From Hyphomicrobium sp. (GTDB lineage Bacteria > Pseudomonadota > Alphaproteobacteria > Rhizobiales > Hyphomicrobiaceae): a stretch of DNA of 64,000 nt. Of this stretch, positions 53,583-62,851 are shown piece after piece. Below the pieces are notes generated by a model. It saw only the letters and a list, made by a program, of their open reading frames with translations. It searched no databases and was not told the DNA's origin. Made by a program: the position numbers and the translations under genes. Location of the stretch: the NCBI GenBank assembly GCA_025351425.1, contig JANXVY010000062.1:25369-89368 (forward strand), in the 5' to 3' direction. Position 1 is the stretch's first letter. Every line of letters begins with the position of its first letter.

Positions 53583-54572
53583 ATGACGATTCTTGTGACG
53601 GGCGGCGCGGGCTACATCGGCAGCCATATGGTGCATGAGCTGCTGGATGCGGGCCACGCCGTCGTGGTCATGGACAACCTCGTCACCGGCTTCCGGTGGG
53701 CCGTCGCCCCCGCGGCAAAGCTGGTCACCGGCGACATCGGCGACCAAGACCTGGTCGCAACCGTCATCGGCCAGCACAAGGTCTCAGCGATCATCCACTT
53801 CGCAGGCTCCGTCGTGGTGCCCGACAGCGTGTCCGACCCGCTCGGCTACTATCACAATAACACCGTCAATTCCCGCGCCCTCATCGCCACCGCCGTCACA
53901 TGCGGCGTGAAGCATTTCATCTTCTCGTCCACGGCGGCCGTCTACGGCAACCCGTTGGAAAGCCCGGTCTGCGAAACTGCGACGCCGGCGCCCATGTCGC
54001 CGTACGGCTCGTCCAAGCTGATGACCGAGATCATGCTCGCCGACACCGCCCGCGCCCACGATTTCCGCTACACAGCGCTGCGCTACTTCAACGTCGCCGG
54101 CGCCGACCCGAAAGGCCGCACCGGCCAGTCGACCCGGGGTGCGACGCACTTGATCAAGGTCGCCTGCGAAACAGCACTCGGCAAGCGCTCCCACATCGAC
54201 GTGTTCGGCACCGACTATCCGACGCCCGACGGCACCTGCGTGCGCGACTACATCCACGTGACCGACCTCGTGCGCGCTCACATCTGCGCGCTCGATTATC
54301 TGCGCAACGGCGGCCACAGCGACATCTTCAACGTCGGCTATTCGAAGGGCTATTCCGTGCTCGAAGTGCTCGACGCCGTGAAGCGCGTCGCGGGCAAGCC
54401 GTTCGATGTCCGCCTCTCGGGCCGCCGCCCCGGCGATCCCGCCAGCATCGTCGCCGCCTCAGCCAAGATCCGCGACACGCTGCACTGGTCCCCGCACCAC
54501 GCCGACTTGGACGCCATCGTCCGCCAGGCCTTGGCCTGGGAAGACCACTTGGCCAAGCGGAACTTGGCCTAG
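53583..54572 (+). CDS. galE: UDP-glucose 4-epimerase
   Basis: 329 aa NAD-dependent SDR interconverting UDP-glucose and UDP-galactose. NAD-binding GGAGYIGSHMVHELLDAGH, catalytic Ser in IFSSTAAVYG, and YxxxK in MSPYGSSKLMTE. ALRYFNVAGADP and FGTDYPTPDGTCVRDYIHV are family segments. GGAG is about 9 bases before ATG 53583. Divergent from galU; together they feed UDP-sugar pools for surface polysaccharide. Confidence 0.95.
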   Translation: MTILVTGGAGYIGSHMVHELLDAGHAVVVMDNLVTGFRWAVAPAAKLVTGDIGDQDLVATVIGQHKVSAIIHFAGSVVVPDSVSDPLGYYHNNTVNSRALIATAVTCGVKHFIFSSTAAVYGNPLESPVCETATPAPMSPYGSSKLMTEIMLADTARAHDFRYTALRYFNVAGADPKGRTGQSTRGATHLIKVACETALGKRSHIDVFGTDYPTPDGTCVRDYIHVTDLVRAHICALDYLRNGGHSDIFNVGYSKGYSVLEVLDAVKRVAGKPFDVRLSGRRPGDPASIVAASAKIRDTLHWSPHHADLDAIVRQALAWEDHLAKRNLA

Positions 54573-54582
54573 CACTTTGTCT

Positions 54583-54617
54583 GGCGGGTCCAGGGCGCGC
54601 AGCGTCCTGGCCTGCCC
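54583..54617 (+). repeat. family D palindromic unit, copy 2
   Basis: GGCGGGTCCAGGGCGCGC followed by AGCGTCCTGGCCTGCCC. It lies 10 bases after galE and before the toxin-antitoxin terminator. Similar units are at 26336-26367 and 63451-63484. Confidence 0.5.
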
Positions 54618-54648
54618 TTTTTCTGGCAATACTTTCGCGGGCACAAAA

Positions 54649-54674
54649 AAGCCCCGGCCTTTCGACCGGGGCTT
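54649..54674 (-). terminator. Rho-independent terminator of the toxin-antitoxin pair
   Basis: AAGCCCCGG (54649-54657) pairs with CCGGGGCTT (54666-54674). Read on the minus strand the stem is followed by TTTTGTGCC. It also stands at the end of galE. The stretch 54641-54709 is repeated imperfectly at 55307-55385. Confidence 0.8.
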
Positions 54675-54762
54675 AGGGGGCCAGGGGCCGGAGGGCGACT
54701 TCGCCCGACCTCGATCACGCGCACCAACACCCTCGCCGCCGCCAAGTCTGCCCTCCGCTTCA

Positions 54763-55053
54763 TCACACGTCGCCCTGCTCCACTTGGCGACGGCGGCCGT
54801 CGCGGATGTGAACGATCCAGATTTCATCACCCTCGATGCGGTAATACGCCGTGTAAGGTTGGCGCGGAATGCCGAGCGCACGAACGCCAAGCTCTGGTCG
54901 GTCCCGGCCCATGCGTGGGAAGCGCACCAGGTGGTCGACGGCTGCTATGATCGCGTGTTCAACGGCTGCCGCAGCCGCAGGGCTGCGTTGGATCAGATAC
55001 GCGCCAATGTTGTGAAGATCGCCCACTGCTTCCGGCGTGTAACGCACCTTCAC
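54763..55053 (-). CDS. RelE/ParE-type toxin
   Basis: 96 aa. Fold features of the RelE/ParE superfamily: MKVRYTPEAVGDLHNIGAYLI at the N-terminus, GRDRPELGVRALGI in the central region, and the C-terminal PYTAYYRIEGDEIWIVHIRDGRR with the conserved YRI...I.HxRDGRR. ParE-like enzymes poison gyrase and RelE-like ones cut mRNA; this one looks more like ParE. It is likely to start at GTG 55053, which overlaps the antitoxin stop by four bases. Expression should be tightly coupled to the antitoxin. Confidence 0.9.
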   Translation of the reverse strand: MKVRYTPEAVGDLHNIGAYLIQRSPAAAAAVEHAIIAAVDHLVRFPRMGRDRPELGVRALGIPRQPYTAYYRIEGDEIWIVHIRDGRRRQVEQGDV

Positions 55054-55268
55054 GGACGAAATTTCGCGAATGCGGCTTTCACGTCATCATCAGTCGCGAA
55101 TTCCCCGCGTCGCGCCTGCGCGAGGCCTCGTGCTATCGCAGCACGGGTCGCCTCATCTTCTGGCGGCATGATCCACGCATCCGCGAGTTCCGCCAGTTCT
55201 TGAACACGGTCGTCCGGCAACTGTTTCAACGCCGCCGAAATATGGGCAATAGCTTCCGCTCGGGTCAT
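55050..55268 (-). CDS. antitoxin partner of the RelE/ParE-type toxin
   Basis: 72 aa, encoded first in the pair. MTRAEAIAHISAALKQLPDD and ELAELADAWIMPPEDEATRAAIARG are followed by an acidic helical end, EFATDDDVKAAFAKFRP, which is typical of the toxin-binding part. A DNA-binding ribbon is not obvious. It overlaps the toxin start by 4 bases (GTGA). ATG 55268 is chosen. Confidence 0.85.
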   Translation of the reverse strand: MTRAEAIAHISAALKQLPDDRVQELAELADAWIMPPEDEATRAAIARGLAQARRGEFATDDDVKAAFAKFRP

Positions 55269-55313
55269 CGTAAAAAATTATACGAGAGCCACTCGCAGGG
55301 CAAGCGGCACAAA

Positions 55314-55342
55314 AAAGCCCCGGGCTCATCACCCGAGGCTTT
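55314..55342 (-). terminator. Rho-independent terminator of hppA
   Basis: AAAGCCCCGGG (55314-55324) pairs with CCCGAGGCTTT (55332-55342) with one mismatch, loop 7 bases; minus-strand T-run TTTTTTG follows. It lies 81 bases after the hppA stop. Very similar to the terminator at 54649. Confidence 0.8.
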
Positions 55343-55422
55343 ACTTAGTCATGGGGTCCAGGGGGCCGGAGGGCTGCTGAGCCCGACCAACCTAATTAAG
55401 CGTCCCCTAGCCTTCCATTTGA

Positions 55423-57597
55423 TTAGCCCTTCGCCAGAACCGCAAGCATGAGCAACGCGACGATGTTGCAGATCTTGATGGCGGGGTTCACGGCGGGGCC
55501 TGCGGTATCCTTGTAGGGATCGCCGACGGTATCGCCGGTAACGGAGGCCTTGTGGGCTTCCGTGCCCTTCATGTGCTTGACGCCGTCCTTGTCGACAAAC
55601 CCGTCTTCAAAGCTCTTCTTGGCGTTGTCCCACGCGCCGCCGCCCGAGGTCATAGAGATGGCGACGAACAAGCCAGTTACGATCACGCCGAGCAGCATGG
55701 CGCCGACGGCCGCAAAGCCCGCTTCCTTGCCGGCGAGCCCGCCGCCCGCGATGTTATAGATCGCGAAGTACAGCACGATGGGCGACAGCACCGGCAACAG
55801 CGACGGCACCACCATTTCGGCGATGGCAGCCTTGGTCAGGATGTCGACCGCACGCGCGTAGTCGGGCTTTTCGGTGCCCTTCATGATGCCGGGCTTGGCC
55901 TTAAACTGGGCGCGCACTTCTTCGACGATGGCGCCCGCTGCGCGGCCGACAGCCGTCATGGCCATGCCGCCGAACAGGTAGGGGATGAGGCCGCCGAGCA
56001 ACAGGCCAACGACGACGTAAGGGTTGTCGAGCGAGAAGTTGATCGCCTGCAAGCCCTTGAAGTAGGCAAACTGCGTCGAGCCGGCCTCATTGGCCTTGGC
56101 GGTGAAGTATTTCAAGTCTTCCGAGTAGGCGGCAAACAGAACGAGCGCGCCAAGGCCCGCCGAACCGATGGCGTAGCCCTTGGTGACGGCCTTGGTCGTG
56201 TTGCCGACCGCATCGAGCGCGTCGGTGGAGCGGCGCACTTCCTTGGGCAGGCCGGCCATTTCGGCGATGCCGCCGGCGTTGTCGGTCACGGGGCCGAACG
56301 CGTCGAGCGCAACCACCATGCCAGCCAAGCCGATCATGGTCGTGGTGGCGATCGCCGTACCGTAGAGGCCGGCGAGGTTGAACGTCGCCAGGATGCCGAA
56401 CACGATGACGAGCGTCGGCAGCGCGGTTGCTTCGAGTGAAACCGCGAGTCCCTGGATGACGTTCGTGCCATGGCCCGTCACCGAAGCCTGGCTGATCGAA
56501 CGCACCGGGCGGAAGCCGATGCCCGTGTAGTATTCCGTGATCCAAACGATGAGGCCGGTGACGGCGAGGCCGACCAGCGCGCAGTAGAACAGGTTTTGGC
56601 CGAGGATCGGTACGCCGTTGGCGCGGCCGACTTCACCAAAGCCGCCCAGCACATACTGGGTGACGAAGTAGACCGCCGGAATCGACGCGACGGCCGCCAC
56701 GATCAGGCCCTTGTAGAGCGCGCCCATGATCGAGCCGTTCTTGCCAAGGCGCACGAAGAACGTGCCGAGGATCGACGTGACCGTCAGAGCGGCGCAGATC
56801 GCGAGCGGATAGAGCATCATCTTGGTGAGGATGGGCTGGCCGGCGAACAGGATCGACGCCAGCACCATGGTTGCAACCACGGTCACGGCGTAGGTCTCGA
56901 ACAGGTCGGCCGCCATGCCGGCGCAGTCGCCGACGTTGTCGCCCACGTTGTCGGCAATTGTTGCCGGGTTGCGCGGATCGTCTTCGGGAATGCCGGCTTC
57001 GACCTTGCCGACGAGATCGCCGCCGACGTCGGCGCCCTTGGTGAAGATGCCGCCGCCGAGACGGGCGAAGATGGAGATGAGCGACGAGCCAAAGCCAAGT
57101 GCGACGAGCGCGTCGATGACTTCGCGGTCATTCGGCTTCAAGCCCATCGGGCCGGTGAGCACGAAGTAATAGGAGGCAACGCCCAGCAGCGCGAGACCGG
57201 CGACCAGCATGCCGGTGACGGCGCCGGCTTCGAACGCCATTTTCAGGCCACCCGCGAGCGATTTGGAGGCGGCTTGCGCGGTCCGCACGTTTGCGCGCAC
57301 CGAAACGTTCATGCCGATGTAGCCAGCGAGCGCCGAGAGCACCGCGCCGATGAGAAACCCGATGGCGACCTTTGCGCCCAGCAGCGCGAACGCTGCAACG
57401 AAGATCACCGCGCCGACCATGGCGATCGTCGTGTACTGACGGTTGAGATAAGCCGATGCGCCCTCACGGATGGCCGCGGCGATTTCCTGCATCCGGGCAT
57501 TGCCGGCATCGGCGCTCATCACAGTGTTGCCCGTGACGAGTGCATAGAGAATAGCGAGTGCCCCGCACCCGATAATTCCCCACATGGTTTGGTCCAT
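55423..57597 (-). CDS. hppA: proton-translocating inorganic pyrophosphatase (K+-independent)
   Basis: 724 aa membrane pump coupling PPi hydrolysis to H+ translocation. Sixteen or so membrane helices. Catalytic loop [20 protein letters not shown] with [18 protein letters not shown], plus [15 protein letters not shown] and KFDYARAVD-type [14 protein letters not shown]. The residue pair following GNTT is KA ([13 protein letters not shown]), which marks the K+-independent class. GGAGG lies 9 bases before ATG 57597. A terminator lies at 55314-55342. Confidence 0.96.
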   Translation of the reverse strand: MDQTMWGIIGCGALAILYALVTGNTVMSADAGNARMQEIAAAIREGASAYLNRQYTTIAMVGAVIFVAAFALLGAKVAIGFLIGAVLSALAGYIGMNVSVRANVRTAQAASKSLAGGLKMAFEAGAVTGMLVAGLALLGVASYYFVLTGPMGLKPNDREVIDALVALGFGSSLISIFARLGGGIFTKGADVGGDLVGKVEAGIPEDDPRNPATIADNVGDNVGDCAGMAADLFETYAVTVVATMVLASILFAGQPILTKMMLYPLAICAALTVTSILGTFFVRLGKNGSIMGALYKGLIVAAVASIPAVYFVTQYVLGGFGEVGRANGVPILGQNLFYCALVGLAVTGLIVWITEYYTGIGFRPVRSISQASVTGHGTNVIQGLAVSLEATALPTLVIVFGILATFNLAGLYGTAIATTTMIGLAGMVVALDAFGPVTDNAGGIAEMAGLPKEVRRSTDALDAVGNTTKAVTKGYAIGSAGLGALVLFAAYSEDLKYFTAKANEAGSTQFAYFKGLQAINFSLDNPYVVVGLLLGGLIPYLFGGMAMTAVGRAAGAIVEEVRAQFKAKPGIMKGTEKPDYARAVDILTKAAIAEMVVPSLLPVLSPIVLYFAIYNIAGGGLAGKEAGFAAVGAMLLGVIVTGLFVAISMTSGGGAWDNAKKSFEDGFVDKDGVKHMKGTEAHKASVTGDTVGDPYKDTAGPAVNPAIKICNIVALLMLAVLAKG

Positions 57598-57942
57598 GGT
57601 TCGTGTCCTCCCTGATTTGGCGCTCTCCGCGTCGTACGCTTGGCGATCCGGCACGTCTCAGTGCAGTTCGCCAAGTGCAAGCAAAGCACCACAAAGTTAA
57701 GCCGCTGGAACGGTCCAGCGGCTCACGCGTCTTCGCTCTTAAATGAAGAGTCGCAGCTCAGCCATGCCAAAAGCTGCCAAATATTGCAACTTCGGCCAAA
57801 AGGCTAAGCCCGACCGCGCAAGCGCGCACCTCGCCCTCGCGGCGGCGTCAGGGAAATTTATCCTCATTTCACCCGGCCTGGATGATACGGAGCGGCGCGG
57901 CGCTCATCCAGTAGTCCCGCCAGTAGTCCCGCGCGCCAAGAC
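57598..57942 (+). other. 345-base gap upstream of hppA
   Basis: No gene. A perfect hairpin AGCCGCTGG/CCAGCGGCT (57700-57708 and 57715-57723) lies in it. Read on the minus strand it is followed by TTAACTTTG, so it may end transcription of the 57943 gene; it also resembles the core CAGCGGTC palindromes elsewhere. hppA promoter not resolved. Confidence 0.5.
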
Positions 57943-58266
57943 TCATCGCCAATGGCGATGATGGTGGTGGCCGAACCCGCCGATAGAGAACGAGAACAGC
58001 GGCACGCCAGCTCCATAATATCCATACGGAGTGTCGTAGGCGCTGTAGGAGGGCCGGTAATAGCCGTAGCTGCGGTAGTGCGGCCGGTAGTAACCGTAGT
58101 GCCGGTAATGGCGGTGCCGGTAGTGGACCTGGTCGACGACGGGGCCGGCCTGAGCCGTACTGGCAAGCGGTTCGAGCCCGCTCATTGGCGCGGCGTTCGC
58201 GTCGCTCGGTGCGTACGCGGTGGCGCCGAAGGCGGCGGCCGCGGCAATCGCAAGAAGAATTCTCAT
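57943..58266 (-). CDS. small secreted Tyr/His/Arg-rich protein
   Basis: 107 aa. A signal peptide (MRILLAIAAAAAFGATAYAPS) precedes a mature part dominated by Tyr, His and Arg, with repeats of the form HYRHRHYRHYGYYRPHYRSYGYY... and a His cluster HHHHRHW at the C-terminus. Not a named family. Similar Tyr/His-rich small envelope proteins are common in Hyphomicrobiales. AGGAG is 8 bases before ATG 58266; the extra 12 codons upstream in frame are not used. Metal or polymer binding is possible but not shown. Confidence 0.75.
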   Translation of the reverse strand: MRILLAIAAAAAFGATAYAPSDANAAPMSGLEPLASTAQAGPVVDQVHYRHRHYRHYGYYRPHYRSYGYYRPSYSAYDTPYGYYGAGVPLFSFSIGGFGHHHHRHWR

Positions 58267-58592
58267 GGTTGAACTCCTGGCGCTGGGGTTGTTCGGATAC
58301 ACCCACAGCAGCTAATGTACACCCTATCGTCTTGTTTTGGCAGGGTGAATATTTAGTAACTGCTGTGATCCCGGCTGGTTCCCGGCACCCTTGCTTTTGC
58401 GTCTCATACCGCCCGCCGATCGGCGTTCCCGCTTAGCGGGGCTGGCCCGCCAGCGGCCGGCGTAGGTCGCGCCGGCCTCAAAAGATTTGACCGTTTCGCT
58501 CAAACCTTTTGTAAGAGCGTATGACACAGCTTCCCGGTATGAGGGGCGCGAGTTGCTCCCTCCCCCCGCTCGCAACGAAAGGCCCGCCGACC
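58267..58592 (+). other. 326-base gap before the DUF937 gene
   Basis: No gene called except a possible 24-residue N-terminal extension of the following gene (from ATG 58521). It contains a half copy of the TCAAAAGATTTGACC palindrome (58478-58493). Confidence 0.45.
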
Positions 58593-59609
58593 GTGGATAT
58601 CACCGACCTCCTGCGTTCCCCCCAGATTGCCCAGGCCCTGCAGCAGCTCGGCCAAGCGTACGGTTTGACGCCCGCCCAGCTGCAATCGATCCTCGACGCC
58701 GTACTCCCGGCCTTCGCGAACCGGATCGAGCGCAACACCCTGTCGCGCGGCGGCGTTGCCGACGTCGTCGCCGAGATGTCCCGCCCCGAGCACGCGCAGG
58801 TCCTAGCCGACCCGACCCATCCTGCCGCGACCGAAGTTGGCATCGGCGCGCTGGATACCGTCCTGGGCTCCAAGGCCGCCAGCCGCAACGTTGCGGCGCA
58901 AGCGGCCATGTCGACCGGCATCGAGCAGGCCATCATCCAGAAGCTGCTGCCGATCCTCGCCTCGCTGATCATGGCGGCGCTCTCGAAAGGCGCGACCCAA
59001 GGCGGCCTCGGCGACATCTTGCGCAAGCTGCCAGATATCCTGGGCGGCAACGGCGCGCCCGAACCCCAATCGCAACCGCGCGGCCGGTCCACCCGTCGTA
59101 GCCGCGATGACGAAGACCAGGACGCCCAGCAGGACACGGATCAGGACCAGCCGGATAGCACCTCGCCGCAATCCGCCCCGATGCCGACCCCCCATCGCGG
59201 ACGCGAAGCCCCGCAATCCTCCGATGGCGGCCTCGGCGATATCCTGAACAAGATCCCAGGCTTCCCCAGCTCGCAGACCACCGCCCCCGCGCCCACGCGC
59301 GGTCCAGGTCCCGCGTCCAGCACCGGCAACGACGGCAGTTATGGCGGCGGCTTCGGCGGCAGTCCGTTGCCCATCCCCGGCGACCGCATTCCCGGCATCA
59401 ACGCCCTCGACCCTTACGGCAAGCTGCCCGACGTCATCCGCCAGGATGGTGCGCCGATCGGAAACAGCCCCGTATCTGCAGAAATTCGCTCGGTTCTGGG
59501 CTCACTGCTTGGCTTTGAGAGCAAAGGCTTTCTGAGCTGGGTGTTCCGCCTTCTGGTGCTGCGCTGGGGCTGGGGCCTGCTTCAGCGGATCGTGCTCGGC
59601 CGCCGCTGA
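58593..59609 (+). CDS. DUF937 domain protein
   Basis: 338 aa. The N-terminal helical part, DITDLLRSPQIAQALQQLGQAYGLTPAQLQS, and the GGLGDILRKLPDIL segment are typical of DUF937 (YidB-like). A Ser/Pro/Gln-rich disordered middle (about 155-280) holds a second GGLGDILNKIPGF. A hydrophobic C-terminus (FLSWVFRLLVLRWGWGLLQ) may attach to membranes. GTG 58593 is chosen, with AAAGG about 10 bases upstream and a domain-like start; ATG 58521 would add 24 residues. Function unknown. Confidence 0.78.
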   Translation: MDITDLLRSPQIAQALQQLGQAYGLTPAQLQSILDAVLPAFANRIERNTLSRGGVADVVAEMSRPEHAQVLADPTHPAATEVGIGALDTVLGSKAASRNVAAQAAMSTGIEQAIIQKLLPILASLIMAALSKGATQGGLGDILRKLPDILGGNGAPEPQSQPRGRSTRRSRDDEDQDAQQDTDQDQPDSTSPQSAPMPTPHRGREAPQSSDGGLGDILNKIPGFPSSQTTAPAPTRGPGPASSTGNDGSYGGGFGGSPLPIPGDRIPGINALDPYGKLPDVIRQDGAPIGNSPVSAEIRSVLGSLLGFESKGFLSWVFRLLVLRWGWGLLQRIVLGRR

Positions 59610-59772
59610 AGCGCGGTTCGTTGGAACTAAATGGTATGCTGAGGGCTTTACGGGTGTTGGCTCGGGTAGCGCAACCGGCCGCCTGCAACGCCGCCCGCAC
59701 CGTTGTGACGTAAGCGCGCTATCTCTCGTCCAGTCACGCAGTCATAGTCTAAGCCGTTAGAGGGGAACGCTC

Positions 59773-60294
59773 ATGTCCGATCTCGTCGTCATCGTTTATC
59801 CGTCCGAAGCCAAGGCCGAGGAAGTTCGCCAGCGCCTGTTCAAGATGCAAAAGGAATATCTCGTCCAGCTGCACGATGCGGTCATCGCGACCAAGTCCGA
59901 GGACGGCCACGTACGGCTGAACCAAATCATCAATACGACGGCGCTGGGCGCGGTCTCGGGCAGCTTCTGGGGCCTTCTGATCGGCGCGCTGTTCCTGATG
60001 CCGGCGGTCGGCGCAGCGGTCGGTGCTGCTTCGGGCGCGCTCAGCGGTGCCCTCACCGATTTCGGCATCGACGATAACATGATGAAGGAGATTGCGGCGG
60101 CCGTGCAGCCCGGCAACGCGGCGCTCTTTGTGCTGGCCGAGAAGATGACGTCGGACAAGGTTATCGACGGTATCAAGGATGCAGGTGGCGTGGTTCTCAA
60201 GACGTCGCTGGACCGCAGCAAGGAACAGGCCCTGCGCGATGCCCTCGCCAATACGTCAGTGCCGTCCAGCCCAGCTCCGATCCCGGCGGCCTGA
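59773..60294 (+). CDS. DUF1269 family membrane-associated protein
   Basis: 173 aa. N-terminal domain VVIVYPSEAKAEEVRQRLF followed by a helical hairpin rich in Gly and Ala (GAVSGSFWGLLIGALFLMPAVGAAVGAASGA), probably two membrane-inserted helices, then DDNMMKEIAAAVQPGNAALFVL, the DUF1269 hallmark. The role is unknown; members are often stress-induced. Its terminator region is shared with the converging gene at 60364. Start ATG 59773 follows AGAGGGGAAC at good spacing. Confidence 0.9.
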   Translation: MSDLVVIVYPSEAKAEEVRQRLFKMQKEYLVQLHDAVIATKSEDGHVRLNQIINTTALGAVSGSFWGLLIGALFLMPAVGAAVGAASGALSGALTDFGIDDNMMKEIAAAVQPGNAALFVLAEKMTSDKVIDGIKDAGGVVLKTSLDRSKEQALRDALANTSVPSSPAPIPAA

Positions 60295-60312
60295 AACCGG
60301 TGAAACGTAAAA

Positions 60313-60341
60313 CAGCCCGCGCAATCCAACTGCGCGGGCTG
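60313..60341 (+). terminator. bidirectional Rho-independent terminator
   Basis: CAGCCCGCGCA (60313-60323) pairs perfectly with TGCGCGGGCTG (60331-60341). T-rich sequence follows on both strands (TTGTTTG on plus, TTTTACGTTT on minus). It serves the convergent genes at 59773 and 60364. Confidence 0.85.
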
Positions 60342-60363
60342 CGGGATTGTTTGACTGGAAAGC

Positions 60364-60702
60364 TTATTTGCAGGGCGTCGCGGCGACGTCGCAGTTCCAA
60401 CCCGCGCTGACCTGATTGCAGGTCATCGTTTTTTTGACGGCCTTCGCAATGTGGGCCCAGTCGGTGCCGTATTCGGCCGCCGTGTACTGGAACCATGAGT
60501 CGATCGCCTGCTTTTCGGCGGCGACGCGCGTGGGCCCCGAGCCCGAGCCGTTATGCGAATGATCCGCAAAGCAGATCTTTTTGCCGGCCTTGACCTGCGT
60601 GTGGATGCTGTCGAGGCCGGTATTGTCTGCCTTTGCGGCGGAACCAGCGCTGGCAACAGCAGCCGCCAAAATCGTCGCCTTCAGAATCTGTCCAAGCGTC
60701 AT
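60364..60702 (-). CDS. small secreted protein of unknown function
   Basis: 112 aa. A signal peptide (ILAAAVASAGSAAKA) leads into a short domain with AEKQAIDSWFQYTAAEYGTDWAHIA and four cysteines, three of them in the C-terminal TMTCNQ, GWNCDVA, TPCK. Two disulfides are likely. The signal and cysteines suggest a periplasmic protein; the family is not known to me. Converges on the DUF1269 gene at a strong terminator. Start ATG 60702. Confidence 0.75.
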   Translation of the reverse strand: MTLGQILKATILAAAVASAGSAAKADNTGLDSIHTQVKAGKKICFADHSHNGSGSGPTRVAAEKQAIDSWFQYTAAEYGTDWAHIAKAVKKTMTCNQVSAGWNCDVAATPCK

Positions 60703-60847
60703 CTAAAATCCCCGAATGTGTGCGATTCAACGCGCCATCATTTGCAGAATTCGTTGGCCGTCTATACAGTTAGCCGTCAGCGATTGTAAAAATTCTGAAC
60801 GCCGCGGCAATTCCGGCACACCCCTGCAATTCTGCCTGGAAACGGTG

Positions 60848-61198
60848 CTACTTCACCGCCACCACGGCGATTTCGACCAGCATTTTCGGGTCGACGAGCT
60901 TGGCTTCCACGCACGCCCGCGTCGGCGCGTTGGCCGCCCCGCCGACCCAGGCGATCCAAGCTTCGTTCATGCTCTCGCGATGGCGGATGTCGTTGAGCCA
61001 GATGGTCGCCGACAGCACCCTCGCCTTCGTCGTCCCGCACAGCGCCAGCAGCCTGTCGATCTCGGCCAGCACTTCGGCGGTCTGGCCCTTGACGTCGCGC
61101 GTCAGATCGCTGGGAATAATCCCCGCGGTCTGCACGAAGCCGTTAGCCTCGACAACCTTGGAGTAGACTTGGTTGCTTTCGTGACGTGTGATCGACAT
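60848..61198 (-). CDS. RidA family reactive-intermediate deaminase
   Basis: 116 aa, small trimeric YjgF/RidA protein that hydrolyses reactive imine/enamine intermediates. The conserved stretch AEVLAEIDRLLALCGTTKARV and the C-terminal PTRACVEAKLVDPKMLVEIAVVA, which contains the catalytic Arg, are both present. This is the shorter subgroup with Cys in place of the usual residue after TRA. Start ATG 61198. Confidence 0.92.
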   Translation of the reverse strand: MSITRHESNQVYSKVVEANGFVQTAGIIPSDLTRDVKGQTAEVLAEIDRLLALCGTTKARVLSATIWLNDIRHRESMNEAWIAWVGGAANAPTRACVEAKLVDPKMLVEIAVVAVK

Positions 61199-61366
61199 GG
61201 CGAGCCTTTCCTTGAACGGTTTTGCCGCTCGTATCAGACGTGTCTCACCGCGTCGAGCCTCATCCCGGCAGCCGCCGCAGCCCGCTGGTCTATGATCCGC
61301 CGGAATTCACGATCGGCCCCCGTTTATGACCGCGACACGATCCGCCGCCTCAGGTAAACCCGCTCC

Positions 61367-62380
61367 ATGCGCACGCCCGTCCTGATCCTTGTGCTGCTCG
61401 CCGCCGTCCTGGCAGCGGCCGCGGGCCTGTATGCCATCCTGCCGCCGCCAGCCCTCCAACTTGCGCCCCGCTCCGGCCCCGCAATCGCCGCCGCCAAGTC
61501 GTGGGGCTACCAGCTCCAGAACATCGAGGCCCGCCTGATCCCCGATGAGATCGATGTGCTGGTCGTCGACCACTCCCGCGACGGCACCAGTGGCCGCGCC
61601 TTCACGCCGGCCGACGTCGCAAGCCTCCAGCGCCGCTCCGATGGCAGACCCCGCATCGTGCTGAGCTATCTCTCGATCGGCGAAGCGGAAAGCTATCGCG
61701 CTTACTGGCAGCGCGCGTGGTCAAAGCAGCCCCCGGCCTGGCTCGGCGCCGAAAACCCGGCGTGGAAAGGCAACTACGCGGTTCAATACTGGCTGCCCGC
61801 CTGGCAGCGCCTGATATTCAATTCCGCCATCCGCTCGGACGCCCTCGCCGACCGGTTCTGGCGGCTCCTCGCAGGCGCAGAAAAGCCCTACCTCGACCGC
61901 ATCCTGGAAGCCGGCTTCGATGGCGTCTATCTTGACCGGGTCGACGCCTTCGAAAAGCTGGCGCGCGAACGGCCCGAGGCCAAGGCCGATATGGCAGCGT
62001 TCGTCGCCGGCATCTCGGCTTACGCCAAGAGCCGCAGGCCAGGCTTCCTGGTGGTGCCCCAGAACGGCGAGGCTCTGCTCGCCGACCCCCGTTATGTCGA
62101 GACGATCGACGGCGTCGGCAAGGAGGACCTGCTTTACGGTGAATCGGGCGACGGCAACCCGAACGTGCCTACAGACACCCGCAGCGAGATCGCGCTGCTC
62201 AATAACGCCAAGGCGGCCGGACGCCCAGTCTTCGTCATCGAATATCTGGCCGAGGAAGCGCTCCAGCGTAAAGCCGCAGCCGATCTGGGCCAGCTGGGCT
62301 TTATTCCCCTGTTCGCCGGACGTCAGCTGACACTGCCACCCGCGCTCCCGCCGCGTTCTGCCACCGCCCCTGCCCCATGA
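61367..62380 (+). CDS. GH114-like (MJ1477/TM1410) putative glycosidase, membrane-anchored or secreted
   Basis: 337 aa. An N-terminal hydrophobic stretch (VLILVLLAAVLAAAAGLYA) is a signal or anchor. The TIM-barrel family features are WGYQLQNIEARLIPDEIDVLVVD, IVLSYLSIGEAESYRAYW and the catalytic-site-like GFDGVYLDRVDAFEKL, then FLVVPQNGEAL. Related proteins include endo-alpha-1,4-polygalactosaminidases; the true substrate is not known. The C-terminus is Pro/Ala rich. Start ATG 61367; divergent from the RidA gene with 168 bases between. Confidence 0.88.
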   Translation: MRTPVLILVLLAAVLAAAAGLYAILPPPALQLAPRSGPAIAAAKSWGYQLQNIEARLIPDEIDVLVVDHSRDGTSGRAFTPADVASLQRRSDGRPRIVLSYLSIGEAESYRAYWQRAWSKQPPAWLGAENPAWKGNYAVQYWLPAWQRLIFNSAIRSDALADRFWRLLAGAEKPYLDRILEAGFDGVYLDRVDAFEKLARERPEAKADMAAFVAGISAYAKSRRPGFLVVPQNGEALLADPRYVETIDGVGKEDLLYGESGDGNPNVPTDTRSEIALLNNAKAAGRPVFVIEYLAEEALQRKAAADLGQLGFIPLFAGRQLTLPPALPPRSATAPAP

Positions 62381-62502
62381 CCCTGCCCCATGAACGTGTC
62401 GCATGAACGAGGGGCGGCGTTGAAGTTCAGGGGCCGTTCATTCGCCGTGCGTTATCCCCCAGCCCGGACCAGACGTCCATGCAACCAAAACGAGGATCGA
62501 TC

Positions 62503-62775
62503 ATGCTGAAACGTACATTTCTCGCCGTGTCGGCCGCAGCCCTGCTGAGCGCGCCGCTGGCGCTCCCGGCATCGGCTGAAACCGTCGCCCAGGAAGCGGC
62601 CGAACATCCCCGCATCGCCAAGGCCATTCACGAATTGGAAGACGCGATCAAATACATGGAAGCCGCCCCCCACGACTTCGGCGGCCACAAGGCGAAGGCG
62701 ATCGCCGACAGCCGCGCGGCCGTGACCCAGCTCCGCCTCGCGCTCAAATATCGCATCAAGCAGGAAAAGAAGTAA
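62503..62775 (+). CDS. small secreted alpha-helical protein
   Basis: 90 aa. The signal peptide (LAVSAAALLSAPLALPASA) is followed by about 65 residues of helix: IAKAIHELEDAIKYMEAAP and GGHKAKAIADSRAAVTQLR, ending in a Lys-rich tail. It resembles small periplasmic helical proteins of Hyphomicrobiales but I recognise no named family. GAGG about 7 bases before ATG 62503; the upstream ATG at 62479 has none. A separate transcript from the GH114-like gene (122-base gap) is likely. Confidence 0.75.
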   Translation: MLKRTFLAVSAAALLSAPLALPASAETVAQEAAEHPRIAKAIHELEDAIKYMEAAPHDFGGHKAKAIADSRAAVTQLRLALKYRIKQEKK

Positions 62776-62851
62776 CGAACCTGGCCAGGCAACAGCGCGC
62801 GGTGCCACCGGTAACGCGCGCCCCCTGGCTTTGAAGTGGCTCGCGATCCGA

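Noticed and set aside
56470..57615. Plus-strand open frame of 381 codons opposite hppA
   Set aside because: Antisense shadow; composition dominated by Arg, Asp, His and Ala from reversed codons.
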